The position numbers and the translations under genes were made by a program. A DNA stretch of 47,503 bases from Emmonsiellopsis sp. PD_33 (Eukaryota; Ascomycota; Eurotiomycetes; Onygenales; Ajellomycetaceae), in contig JANTQF010000272.1 in the NCBI GenBank assembly GCA_032988165.1, positions 1-47,503 on the forward strand, given 5' to 3'. Positions 1 through 10,821 of the stretch are shown here, in pieces; within the stretch, counting starts at the first letter, position 1; the number at the start of each line of letters is the position of its first letter. The notes under the pieces are model-generated. The model had not been told where the DNA came from. It was given only the letters and a program-made list of their open reading frames with translations, and did not search any database.

Positions 1-128
1 GTGAGTGTAGTGAGAGTGTAGGATATGGGGTGGTGTGGGGAGGGGGAGGGGTGGGAGGGGGGGGAGGGGGGGGGAGTGTGGATGGGGCGAGCGGGGTGGT
101 GAGGGTAGAGGGTGGAGGGGATGGTTAC
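1..128. repeat. G-rich low-complexity tract at the window start
   Basis: Plus-strand sequence is mostly G with scattered T and A, with runs up to nine G at 58-82. It is the intron of the Pet100-like gene on the other strand, or low-quality edge sequence. Confidence 0.7.
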
Positions 129-182
129 CTTGAAGACCTCGAGGTTTCCGCCCTGTAGTCTGCGGAGGATTGAGCTGATCAT
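1..182 (-). CDS. Pet100-like cytochrome c oxidase assembly factor, first exon only (partial)
   Basis: An ATG at 182 on the minus strand opens an 18-codon exon (182-129) that ends in GGNLEVFK and is followed directly by a GTAACC donor. The GG(P)NLEVFK start is what I recall for fungal Pet100-domain proteins, small inner-membrane factors that help assemble cytochrome c oxidase, where the transmembrane helix follows at once. The rest of the gene lies off the window, because no acceptor AG is found in the remaining 127 bases on this strand. Those bases are an extremely C-rich tract. Only one short exon is visible, so the family call is tentative; it could be another small mitochondrial protein. 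Confidence 0.42.
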   Translation of the reverse strand, partial: MISSILRRLQGGNLEVFKVTIPSTLYPHHPARPIHTPPPSPPSHPSPSPHHPISYTLTTL

Positions 183-1086
183 TTTGGATGGGGTGCGGAT
201 GGGTTTGCACTGGTCTTCCTCGGTTCGTATGACCGCTTCTTTTATTGGGTTGATCCTTTCAATTGCGCTCCCATATACCTCGTTCAACGATGGGGTGCAA
301 GGCCTTGTTCTTGCTGCGGGGAAGCGGGATAGCTGTGCAGCTGGAAAGCGAAAGGGCGCTTCGGGCCTTTGCAGTGTAGTGAATGTAAGCGAAAGCGAGA
401 GCGCGGGATTATTCCTCGCAATCGGGGCTGGGATGCGCAATTGAAGGTGTGATTCTGTCTCTTGTCCGTCTTGATCTGGTTGATTTCGCAGACTCCGGAG
501 CTTGGAGGTTTGGATGTCTTGGCGTTTGGCTGGGTGAGTAATATCTTAGTCATCCGGACCGTCAATTACATAAGCATTCAACACGTGACTCTGGTCCGGC
601 GGACCTCGGCATCTCGAGAGCCGCAACTTTCGCCGAAAAAACAACATCGCGACGACACATTCCAGCTTCATGCACGACGGCGGGCTGGACATCGGCCAGG
701 CGAGCTCGCTTTTCTTTGTACATACGGTGTAGGAGGAGGATCATCCCCGGTCTCTTTCTACCCATTCCTTCGTGTTTCGTTCCTTGGTGTCTTATTACAG
801 CTGCAGGCCAGCTTCGGCTACCTAGGCACATCCCAGCTCAGCTTACTTATTAACCGCGGGTGCTGATTCTACTCCAAGCTTGTCCCCTCCCCGTATATAT
901 TGCTTGAATGGAGAATCCCGCCGCCTGTCACTCAGCTATTTGACCTTGCTCTCTTCCCGAATTGATTCTTGCCCGACATTTTTTGATTGCCCTACTGCTA
1001 TATAGAACACCCATCCATTTTTCAACTTTCGGGCTACATATCCTCCGCACCTCCACCAATACCCATAGACTTATACCCCAGCAAAA
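183..1086. promoter_or_regulatory. Divergent intergenic region between Pet100-like gene and enoyl-CoA isomerase
   Basis: About 900 bases with no convincing gene. It should hold the promoters of both flanking genes. A TATA-like string (TATATAG, 999-1005) lies about 80 bases before the isomerase ATG. Open frames here, such as 462-866 on the plus strand, have no recognisable domain or splice structure. I see no repeat or RNA gene. Confidence 0.4.
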
Positions 1087-1999
1087 ATGCCTACTAATGC
1101 CGCCAAAGAGGTAACGGTCACCTACCAAGACCGCGTGGCCATCATCACCCTCGACCGCCCCTCCAAGCTCAATGCCCTGGGCAGCGACCACTACTGGGAA
1201 CTGAGCCAGAGAATGCGCGAAGTCGCCGAGCGCGATGACATCTTCATCACCGTCTTGACCGGAACCGGCCGCTTCTTCTCTGCGTAAGCCTTTCCTAACC
1301 CCCCCCCCCCCCCCACCCTCATCCTCATCCAAACCGTTGCTAATCTACCACGATGTCTTCTCCAGCGGCGCCGACGTGCAAGCCACCCGCCCCGGCGCCG
1401 ACGACGAAGACCTCCGCCGCCAAATCCTGCGCGGCTTCGTCGCCCAAAACCTCGACATCACCTTCACCTTTGCGAACCACCCCAAGATCCTCGTCGTGGC
1501 CCTCAACGGCCCCGCCGTCGGCCTCTCCGCCGCCCTCACTGCCTTTGGCGACTTCGTCTACGCCACACCACACACCTTCCTCCTCACCCCCTTCAGCTCT
1601 CTGGGACTAGTGGGCGAGGGCGGCGCCAGCGCCGCTTTCGTCGAGCGGCTGGGTATCTCCAAGGCAAACGAGGCGCTAATCATGAGCAAGCGGATTGGGA
1701 TTGAGGATCTGGTGTCGACGGGCTATGTGAATAAGGTGTTTACACCCGCGAGCGGGAAGAAGGATGATTCGGAGGGATTTCTGAAGCTTGTCCTTGAGGA
1801 GGTGGAGGACAAGCTGGGTCTGCATTTGAACCAGGATTCGATGGTTAAGATTAAGTCGCTGATTCGCCGGCCTGGGCGGGAGGTGATGGAGAGGCAGAAT
1901 GTTCATGAGGTGTTTATGGGGCTGAGTCGGTTTATGGACGGGATTCCGCAGCAGGAGTTTATGAAGATTGCGACGGGGCAGAAGAAGCATAAGTTGTAG
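1087..1999 (+). CDS. Peroxisomal enoyl-CoA isomerase/hydratase (crotonase family)
   Basis: Two exons, 1087-1283 and 1366-1999, encode 276 residues. The 82-nt intron (GTAAGC...TCCAG, branch CTAAT) contains a run of 16 C. The crotonase fold is clear: an RPSKLNAL motif near residue 25, the oxyanion-hole motif FFSAGADV across the splice junction, and GLVGEGGAS around residue 150, where Glu150 sits at the position of the catalytic glutamate of peroxisomal delta3,delta2-enoyl-CoA isomerases (Eci1 type). The C-terminus is HKL, a non-canonical type-1 peroxisomal signal; yeast Eci1 and Dci1 end in similar H-x-L tripeptides. The likely role is moving double bonds during beta-oxidation of unsaturated fatty acids in peroxisomes. 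Isomerase or hydratase activity cannot be separated from sequence alone. Confidence 0.85.
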
Positions 2000-2483
2000 A
2001 GGTGAAGGATTCGGCTAGGGCTGGGGCTGGGGCTGGAGGTTGGTATAGAGATTTTTTTTGGTCCTTTGTCTATGGTACAGTACATATTTTGGGTATATAT
2101 ATTTGCTCTGTTTAGATATACCAGTGTTGGATTCGTGAAGAGTTAGACAATTTTCTTTTCCACATACGTTATGTTTCCAGAATGTAAAGAGAAAGTCAGC
2201 CAGTTTGCTCCATTCATAATAACTACCAGTTCTATCCATTTGTATCCTTTTTCTTCGTAATAACTTTTTAACCCCTTTTAAAACGCCAAAAGCAAACGAA
2301 TGCAACCCCCCCCCCCCCCCCTTCCCAACCTTTATTTTATGCACCACGCCCCGAAAACAATCATTCCCTAATTAAATCACAGCAGACATAAGAATAAAAA
2401 GAATAAGAATAGTCTACACCACTTGTTTGAAGCGTCTTCAAAGACACTTCACAATCCCTCCCTCACTCACCGCGCTTCCGCCC
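2000..2483. other. Tail-to-tail 3' intergenic region
   Basis: Lies between the stop codons of the isomerase (+) and CDC123 (-), so it should hold both 3' UTRs. It contains short GGGGCT tandem copies (about 2013-2036), AT-rich sequence and a run of 16 C at 2306-2321. No gene is seen. Confidence 0.5.
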
Positions 2484-3876
2484 CTACGCCTTCTCCGCCT
2501 TCTCCGCCTCATCATCCTCCTGGATCTTCCTCGCCAACACGTCCTGCCACTGCCCCAAAAACTCCCCCATTCCACCCGGCCCACTCCTCGACGCATCTAC
2601 AACCTCCTTGGGCAACTTGTGCGCCGAATATCGTGGTGTCGTGAAGCCGTATGCCTCTGGATCGTCATGGCGGACGAGGCGGAGTTCAGGGATGAAGGGG
2701 AGGTCTTCGATTTCAGAGTCGGACGCGGAGTCATCGTCTGAGTCTTCTTCCTGTGGGATATTGGTGTGGTCCGGGTCGAGGGTGGTGTCGGGTTGCTGTT
2801 GTGGTGTTTTGTTGAACATGATGCGGACGGTATTTTGGTCTCCACCAACACTCCCGGGAACTTTATCAGGATCAGGACCCTCCATCTCCAATATTTCCAG
2901 CCAGGAGAACAATAATGGATCCGTCCGTGGTGCCCAGGGGTTAATATCCATCAGCCACACGCGATTATGTGGCGGGGGTACATAGACGTCAAACACGAAA
3001 TCGGGATCCGGGAACGTATCGCGCAACTTCTCGTCGAAGAAGCTCTGGATCTTCTCGCGCAATTCATCGCGGAGGCCGAAGAGGAACTCGAAGTGGTTTA
3101 GGTCCCGCTGGCAGAGGCAGAGGAGCTGGCGGTTGCGGACGAAGCAGCGGAATTCGAGAGAGGGGTTGAGGTTTATGTATTTGCGGAGGACGAGGTGGTA
3201 GGGTATCTTCGGTGGTTCTTCTCCTTTGGGGGATTTGGGCTGTGAGAGATCCTCCCGGCCGAGCCGTTGTGTCTGTATAATTTTCCGCGCTTCAGCGTCC
3301 GAAACACAGCCGTCAAAGGCGTGTTCTAAATCATGAGTCACGAAGTCACTGCTCTTCAGCAGTATGTATATATCATTAGGCGATCTGCATTCCATATCGT
3401 TCGTCGCCGATATCCAGGTTGCATCTTTTGGCGCACTCCAGTTTAGCTTTGGAGTTACTTTTCCGCCTAGTTCTTCTATCGTTGCTTTGACCTGGGAGTG
3501 TATTTCGGCCCACTGTACGGACGGGTCTTCATCTTCGTCATCTTCCTCATCGGATATGGAGTAGACGCCGCTGTCAGCATCCGAGACGACCTTGTGCGGG
3601 GGGAGGACTATGCCGTCTGCGCGGAGGTAGTCGAGGAAGGCATCTGTTAGGGGGATGAGGCGGGCTTTGGGGGTTATGGAGCGGTAGCTAGGTACAAGGT
3701 TAGTATATGTAAATTCAGATGGGAATGGGGATGGCATACATAGGATGCCAGTAGTGATATGAGCAGTGCAGAATATGCGCCTTGGTGAGCGGGGGGAAGG
3801 GAAGCTCTTTGGTGACGATCTCGACGGGTTCATCACCCCCCTCCGTGTCTGCCGCATACGGCGGGGCTGAGGCCAT
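2484..3876 (-). CDS. CDC123: Cdc123/D123 family eIF2 assembly chaperone
   Basis: Exon 1 is 3876-3740 and exon 2 is 3687-2484. The 52-nt intron has donor GTATGC, branch TACTAAC and acceptor CTAG, giving 446 residues. Exon 1 supplies the family start (LPFPPLTKAHILHCSYHYW), which joins to IYRSITPKARLIPL. Cdc123 is an ATP-grasp-like protein that promotes assembly of the eIF2 complex and so controls translation initiation and cell-cycle entry. Visible family motifs are KLNWSAPKDA (about 126-135), LRKYINLNP (213-221), EFRCFV (224-229) and the metal/ATP-site motif DINPW (293-297). The C-terminus is acidic (EEDSDDDSASDSEIED), as is usual in fungi. The gene is divergent from COG1, with only 288 bp between the start codons. 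Confidence 0.93.
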
Positions 3877-4164
3877 TCTTGTGCCCTTTCTTAGGAACTG
3901 TCTTAGCAGGGTGATATTGCGAGCTTAGATGAGTATAGTAAAGTCCAACAGTTTGGAAATCCTCCCCAGTGAGCGGCGTGTGGTGTTTTGATATAAAATA
4001 GGTATAAAATATAAAAATGGCGGGGAGGAGTCATCGCCGACAAAGTCCCGCGCACGGACCACGCGGCGATGTTGCCAACATCCGAGTCAACAACAAGCTT
4101 CAAGCGTCATAAACTATCCCAAACATCCCCGGAGCCAGCCACCGCGCGCATCGGTGCTGACACC
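3877..4164. promoter_or_regulatory. Shared divergent promoter of CDC123 and COG1
   Basis: A 288-bp interval between two start codons on opposite strands. An ATG at 4069 is in frame with COG1 and would add 32 residues, but those residues look like untranslated leader, and the ATG at 4165 has the better context (ACACCATGG). Confidence 0.5.
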
Positions 4165-6620
4165 ATGGCCGCCGATGTCCCTGATGCGCAGAGCCTGAAG
4201 TCATGGCAGGAGGCGTTCCAGCACCCAATTCCCACGGTGCGCAGGGTCGAACAGGAGCTCCGGCGCGATATAACCAGCAACAGGGAGAAGCTGCGCTCTC
4301 TTGTCGGGTAAGATAGACGGCGTGGATATTGTTGGATCTGATTTGCTGACTGTTTGGGATTTACGCAGAGTGAGATATCGTGACCTCCTCGACACTGCGC
4401 AGACCATTGTTGGGATGAACGATGAGATCCAGGAGGTGGAAACACGCCTGTCCAACATCAGCAGGAAATGCAACCCCCGGTTGATAGAGAAGAAGGCGGA
4501 TCACGGTATTTACGATAAAGGTACACTGGCGCTGTTTATGTGGTGTATACCGCCCCGATAGCTAACATGCCGCAGGCGCTGATGATCGGGCCATCGCCGC
4601 CCAGCTCGCACTCCTCCATAACTGCACAACTACTGGCTACAGACTATTTCGACGGCATGGGTCGAACCTCCTCATCGCGAAGCTTCTCGTCATATCTCGG
4701 CTTCTACACAAGACCCTGGCGCAGAGTAACCGCGCGCCTGTGTTCCTTGATAACCTCCGGAGTCAGCTGGCTTCCCTCCGGCGTTCGCTACTCAAACGGA
4801 TTGACCGGAGACTGTCATCCCCCACCAGTACAACCCAGGACATCGTCCAGACCATGTCAGCCTATTGTCTCGCGACGAGTTCCTCTTCTAATGATGTATT
4901 ACGGCACTTTCATCAGGTCCGCTTGGAAGCCATTGAATCACTACTTCAAAAAGAAGACCCGACTTTCGCAAATGTAGAACAGAGCATAAATCTCTTTATA
5001 CATACTTTAAAACGAACGTCAGATTTGCTATCAGGCAGCCTTTCGGATGCTCTTGGGCAATTGACCACGCACCCTATTCTGGACGATCCCGAGGTACGCA
5101 ATTTGGATGCTCTAGGACTCGATATTTTCAAACGATGGGTCGCCAATGATATCAAAAACTTCACCCCATGGGTTAAACAGTTGGATTTATCAAAAGCGGA
5201 GACTGCAAAAACAATAAAGGGCTGGTCCAGAAATGCGTTTGAGAAGTTGACCGAGGGAATGAGCAAGAATCTACAACAGGGTCACAACTTCAAGGATATT
5301 TTACTTCTCCGCAAAAATCTATTGGATATTTGGCTGCCCGTTCAAAGCTCGACACCGTCTCACTCCTCACTGGATATACTCGAGGGTATCCGCAATACTA
5401 TCAACAGACAGCTTGTTTCTACTCTTCGTGCACAGGCGAAGGGTCTCACTTTGTTAGGTCTTGAAATTTCGTCAACGATCACTAGCTGGAGTGATGCGGA
5501 GGAATATGTTTCTGCGTCCTCCCTTTGGGATGCCGATGTTACCTTGCTCGATTTTTCCGATGGCGCAACATCCTTCAAACAGGAGATTATTAACAGGACT
5601 CTGGGGAAGGATAAGAATGTATTGCAGATATCAGCATCCTACCACACTTGGCTCTCGAGTGCCGAGAACTGCAAGGACATGATTGATGAGCTTCAAAGAA
5701 TAAGATGGGAAGATGTGATTGAAGATGATGAGGATGAGGATGTTTTGGAAAATGCTGTGGGGATTTTGAAACAAGATGACCCAAATCTTCTCCAGAAGGA
5801 ATACGGGACCACGCTGGAAAAGACCTTCTCTGCGCTCCAGACCTCCTTACACGGTGCGTTGGCCAATATGACCGGGCTGCATCGTGGACGACAGGCAGCT
5901 TTCCTGCTACGGGTTATCCGGGAGATTCGAGGGAGTCTCCCTAGGGGTCTCTCAACCAGGGACCACCTATTCGCCGACGATCTGGTGCCGAAACTGCATG
6001 ATATCCTCGCTGCTGAAATTAATTCGGCAATTTTGGGATCGAACCTGACCAGGGGTATTGGGAAGCGTGGAGGATGCGCCGGCCGAACATTGTGGGAAGG
6101 CGATCCTCAACTTCCAATCCAACCATCTCCAGCGGTATTCAGATTACTACAGAAATTAGTCACGGCAATGGAACAGCAGGGCCCCGATCTTTGGAATGTT
6201 TCTGCTGTGGATACGCTCAAAGTCAAGCTCAGAAAAACAATCTCCTCATGCATACAGTCCGGTCTTGAAGTCCCTGAACCACCTCCAAAGCACGAAACGC
6301 CCCAAGAGGAGGACTCACCCGAGGCCTCAACAGCCGATGGTGGTGACGATACCGCGAAAGAGCCAAGCGAGCCCGCTCCCGTCGAACCTACGCCTGACGT
6401 TATCAGGGATCGCAAGACCCAACTTCTCTTTGACGTCCTGTATCTAGACGACGCCCTGGCCGTCCGAAAAGTCGCCGGTGCCGAAGAGAACGATCTTGGG
6501 CCTGTCATCGAATTGATTGAGAAGGATATCGAGTCCGATGAGGGCATTGTGGGAGCACTTCGCAAGAGGAGTGAAGAGTACTGGAAGCAGACCCAGCTAC
6601 TGTTTGGACTGCTTAGTTAA
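4165..6620 (+). CDS. COG1: Conserved oligomeric Golgi complex subunit 1
   Basis: Three exons: 4165-4307, 4369-4520 and 4576-6620, encoding about 779 residues. The second donor is ambiguous: GTACAC at 4521 or GTATTT at 4506, both in the same phase, so five residues are uncertain. The N-terminus carries the Vps51/COG1-type signature: a short helix, then EKLRSLVGVRYRDLLDTAQT (residues about 41-60) and a coiled region with NDEIQEVETRLSNI. Cog1 links the lobes of the COG tethering complex, which recycles Golgi glycosylation enzymes through retrograde vesicles. The rest is helical with an acidic insert (EDDEDEDVLENA) and a low-complexity acidic tract near the C-terminus (residues about 665-705). 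Length is normal for fungal Cog1. Confidence 0.85.
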
Positions 6621-7313
6621 CCCCTTATTTGGCGATCTTACATAACCTAGTGGGAATGGCATTAGGTAGTATAATATATACCCGGATTTAAGCAGAATAC
6701 GATTGAACATACCAACTTCTAGTTGCAGATATTTCACCCCCTTTTCCCAAGTTGTTATGGCTCACCAGCCTAGCATTCCTCGAACCATTATCATTCTTTA
6801 TTATGCATTACGCATTATGTATCAATTTAGTAGCATCATTACGCTAATTCTGCCGCTCTCTAATAAAGACAGGTCTTTGAAAATAGTTCTCATGCTCTCA
6901 ACTGGGTTGCATCCCCCTTGGGTTTCTTCTTAGTGGCTGCCTTTCAGTCTTCTATACCTATACCAGCCCATCTGACCCTTTGATGCTTGTGGTTATGGGG
7001 CGGATAGTTGTTTTCGGAGCATGCATTTCCCCGATTACGACGGCTACTTGACGTTGTTTGTTCTGCAAACGGAGTCTATTCACCTCTAAATAACACATCC
7101 CTCCTTGTCCCAGGCCAGCGAAAACACACAAACATGAACTCTTCATTTTTCCATCTGGCAATATATATGCCAACATTCAGTTCCTTCTCTTCCTTTTTCT
7201 TCTTCACAGACTACTTCGCGTTCACTTGCTACCGACGTTTCTCCTACACCGTTTCCCGCACCCCCCGTTGATCTCAGGGTCATTGCAACTTTCAGCGCGT
7301 GCGCTCCTTCAAA
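6621..7313. other. Intergenic region with a possible uORF before the zinc-knuckle gene
   Basis: Nearly 700 bases holding the COG1 3' end and the promoter of the next gene. The 3' half is pyrimidine-rich. An ATG at 7134 opens a 45-codon frame (to 7271), rich in Ser and Phe, that ends 42 bases before the start codon of the zinc-knuckle gene; it may be an upstream ORF or may fall outside the transcript. No RNA gene or repeat is seen. Confidence 0.35.
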
Positions 7314-10300
7314 ATGCTGAAGAGGTGCGATAACTGCGACAATTACGGTCATCTAGCGAAAGACTGTCGAACTCGACGCTGCCACTCATGCTTCCAGCTA
7401 GGACACATCGCGTCTCATTGCCCGCAGAGGATACGGTGCTACAACTGCGGAGAGTATGGACATAAGCGGAACAGCTGTCCACAGTTGCAGGCAGATAAAA
7501 CCCCTTCTACTAACACCAATACCACCAAAACCCCTGAACTTCCTACATCGAGCTTACGTGCTGCCCGGCCTGCTCCCAAAATGCGAAATCCTCCAGCGAG
7601 ACTCCACCCGATACCTTTCAAATTACCGGAGAATGATGAAGACAGCAATGATAGTGTAAGTGTCATCTCATCTTCATATAAATATCCTCCAGGTGCGTTA
7701 AGAATTGAAACTAATCCTGAATAAAGACTGCCTACCAGATTCAGCCACCGATTGTCGTTCCTTCGTTTCAAGAGATTACAACAACCTTGGTCGAAAGGTT
7801 GCGCTCAAGTCAAGAACAATCAATCAATCATATCCCTTATGCACAGGTTATTGCGATGTGTGGAGGAGTAGAACCTATCACCAGTGCCTTGGTGGCATGT
7901 ATAGACCCTCATGTCAAGGCTCTTGAGGACCGGGTGGTGACACCAAGAGAGTAAGTCCTGAATTTATGTTTGGTTATAGGATCATTCTAACAACATCCAG
8001 ACTTAACGGAATCCTTAATATTCAGTGCAAAGAGGCAAACCCATGGCCATCGAACAGCGGCTACATGAACTTTGTGACCGATCTTCGCAACGACAATTAT
8101 TGGCGACCATATGTCGGCCAGTCGGAGAAACCCCGGATGCGGATTCAACAGCATACCAGGAATATTTTGGCACTGAAACGAGACACTTTGCATTACTATA
8201 TTGTTTGGAAAGGCAATGGGCAGCGAACATGCAATTTCATCCGCCTGTGGACACTGGTCATCCCGGAGGGCAAGAATACCGATCTGGAAGTTGTCTTCAA
8301 CAATATATTGGAGATGGTCATGACACGAGCCTTCGAATCTCTGCCTTCTACGACACTAGAGGAGTGGTTTGGGTTGCCAGAGGGCAGACAGTCGTTCTCA
8401 GGCGTTGGCCTTAATGTTATTCCTCCACTTCTCCAAGGACGTTCACTGTCCCCATTTACCCGGCACACGCACTCTCTTCGACTGGAGGATTGTCAAGATC
8501 CTGAGATTCAGGGTTGGCCGAAGGTCAGGAAGAATTTTTTGAAGGAAAACAGCCGCAGTTCTACAGATATTACTGCTGGCCTGAAGCCGGAATTGAAGGC
8601 TGCCGACTATCATTGTGCCTTGCGCGATGCCTTGCAAAACCATCCAAATCACCACAACCTAACCTTTTTCGAGGACAGGACGCATCCACCATCGAATACG
8701 AGCAGCATTTCCCCTTCCCTCGGTGAATTGGCATCCAGGATAGATGGGGGGGGCCGTGGGATCCCATCCCTACACCATCCCTTTGGGAACACCCAGGCGA
8801 GCATTGGTATCATCCTGGATTGGGTTTATCCCAAAACAAGCCCGGATAGTGAGAGGCACACAGATAATTCATTCGACTTACCATGGGGACTGAAGGAGAT
8901 GGGGTTCAGCAATTCAAATTCCTTGATCTGGCCATTTGACCTACGGCAGGGCTCCACCACGACAACCCACAAAGTGACACCTCTCAGTCCTTCAGAAATC
9001 CGCTCATTCTCTCAGCTTCACCGAGATTTAATCCAAAATAGTGGCCTGAAAGTGGTCATCATGTGCAGCTTGGATGCAGAGAGGGATGTTGTACCGGATA
9101 ATGTGACAGGTGTTGACCTCAACATCCGGGGTTACACGTTCAAGGCATTTCTGGAGATAGATAGTCTGGATGTCAAGAGGGTATATATACATATGCCCAC
9201 CACCCTGACGGTTCTTTGGGCGAACAAATGGTCAGAAACCAGACAACTCGGAGAGGTATTCAGGTTTGCCAGTGTCATTACCAATACTCAGGGGATCTCG
9301 CCATACTTCTATAATAACTCCTTAGCGCACCTTTCTATCATCCGCCGATATCGCGATGAGGAATCCGGGATAGTGGAAAAGATGACAAGGAAGACCATCG
9401 ATCTGAATTTCCGCGACTGGTTGAATCGGAAAGGTTTTATTCAAGATGAGCACATTGACAAATTGGAGAGTCTAGCTGGGTCTCTTGTAGAAGGGCTCTT
9501 AATCCTCTTGCATGTACTTCCCACGCGTCCCCTGGAATACCGACAGCCTGGGTCCTCCGTTCCCCGATCAAAAGTCCAGCGACGTGGTGCAATTGAGAAA
9601 GAGAAATTGGCTGAAATTAAGAGCCTGTTTCGTGAGCTAAACGCTATCCAAGGATCCGGGTTTGACCTAGAAACGAGCAAAGCCATTGAGCCCCCTGAGA
9701 TAATGCCTAATGACGGACGAGTGGAGAAGCTGCGGCATTTGGTCCAAGAACGAAAAGAAGAGATCTTCTTGGGTATTCAGGACGATGAAGAGCGTGCAGA
9801 GCTGGAGAGCACTTTCCAGTATAGCCTTTCTGCTAATGGCCTGGTGGAAGCCATGAAGGCACGGAGTATTGACGACGAGACTGAGCAATCCGGCAATATC
9901 ACTATTGACGAAACTGGAAAATATACGTTCGAATTTCAGGAATCAAAAGCAAACGAGCTTTTCCCTTCCTTGCCTAGAAAGGCGACTGTGTCGAAGAGAG
10001 AGCTGCACACGCAAATGGAACTGCTTGCAGGCCGAAAATATCGTGGGACTTTCAGGGACCATCAAAGGGCAGTTGTTTTTTATGTCCACGGTGTTAGTTT
10101 GCGATTCTACGGCTATGGCTATGACGATCTCAAACGAGGCACCGAGTCCATCATTCAGGCTGAAATCAAACCTGTTGGTGAGAAACATCCACGTTTTTGG
10201 GCAAAGAACGCACGGGACAATGACCCTGCTGTCCGGCTCGGCTTTCGTGTCCGTATGGAGCTCAAGAGCGGGGAAATGGTTGAGCAATATCCAAACTCTG

Positions 10301-10554
10301 GCTCAGAAGAGGCTCCAATGGTGGCAAATGGCTTTATTGACTGGATGGAGGGGCTTACGGACGAACAAATCGCTGCCAATCCCAGGCGTTACGTTAATGT
10401 CCATGCGAATGTTGTAAATCTGGCAGACAGTTTGAAGCCATTTGTCGGGGGAAACTACACGGACGACTATGGCAATCCAGTACCAAAGGAGAATCCAGGA
10501 CCACCAGCAAAGCGGAGAAAGACGAACAAGAATGGGCAAAAGGAGAACAGCTGA
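7314..10554 (+). CDS. CCHC zinc-knuckle protein with a GIY-YIG-like nuclease domain
   Basis: Exons 7314-7655, 7739-7950 and 8001-10554 encode about 1035 residues. Donors are GTAAGT and GTAAGT; the second acceptor has a CTAAC branch 12 nt upstream. Exon 1 has three CxxC-type CCHC knuckles (CDNCDNYGHLAKDC, CHSCFQLGHIASHC, CYNCGEYGHKRNSC; residues about 5-60), which usually bind single-stranded nucleic acid. Exon 3 begins with a stretch that fits a GIY-YIG nuclease: GYM (205-207), YVGQS (222-226), Arg230/Arg232, QH (235-236) and Glu289 in ILEMVMTRAFES. The remaining 700 or so residues are unassigned; they include a globular region around LKVVIMCSLDAE and FYVHGVSLRFYGYGY. The C-terminus has a basic PPAKRRKT, a likely nuclear signal. 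I do not know a named family with this order. A nuclear nucleic-acid-processing role is inference. Confidence 0.72.
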
Positions 10555-10623
10555 AAGAGTGATATGCGTGTTTCTTTCCTTCTCTTTCTTAACCAACTAC
10601 TACTTTACACCCTCCTTATTTGG

Positions 10624-10643
10624 TTTTTTTTTTTTTTTTTTTT
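10624..10643. repeat. Poly-T run of 20 in the 3' flank of the zinc-knuckle gene
   Basis: An uninterrupted run of 20 T lies 70 bases after the stop codon. It is probably 3' UTR sequence. Confidence 0.7.
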
Positions 10644-10754
10644 GTGGTATTTTCTTATGGCCACTCTTTCTTCATATTCATTTGACATTATTTTCTTAAC
10701 TGATGAGCCATAAGTTAGCCCTGTATTTTACTGCAATTCTACAGAAAACAATTA

Positions 10755-10804
10755 AACCTCCCAGGAGGTTTCGTCCGAAGTGTCGCTTGCATTTCGTCCG
10801 AAGT
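10755..10804. repeat. Palindrome plus 13-bp direct repeat just upstream of tRNA-Ser
   Basis: AACCTCC-CA-GGAGGTT (10755-10770) is a perfect 7-bp inverted repeat. It overlaps by two bases the first of two identical 13-mers, TTTCGTCCGAAGT, at 10769-10781 and 10792-10804 (period 23). The cluster ends 17 bases before the tRNA. Function is unknown. Confidence 0.6.
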
Positions 10805-10821
10805 TGACTTTCTGCAACAAC

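Noticed and set aside
462..866. 134-codon plus-strand open frame in the first intergenic region
   Set aside because: No recognisable domain, no homologous motif, low-complexity composition; better explained as promoter/leader DNA.
4069..4164. Upstream in-frame ATG of COG1
   Set aside because: It would add 32 residues with no family likeness; the ATG at 4165 has a better context and the usual N-terminus.
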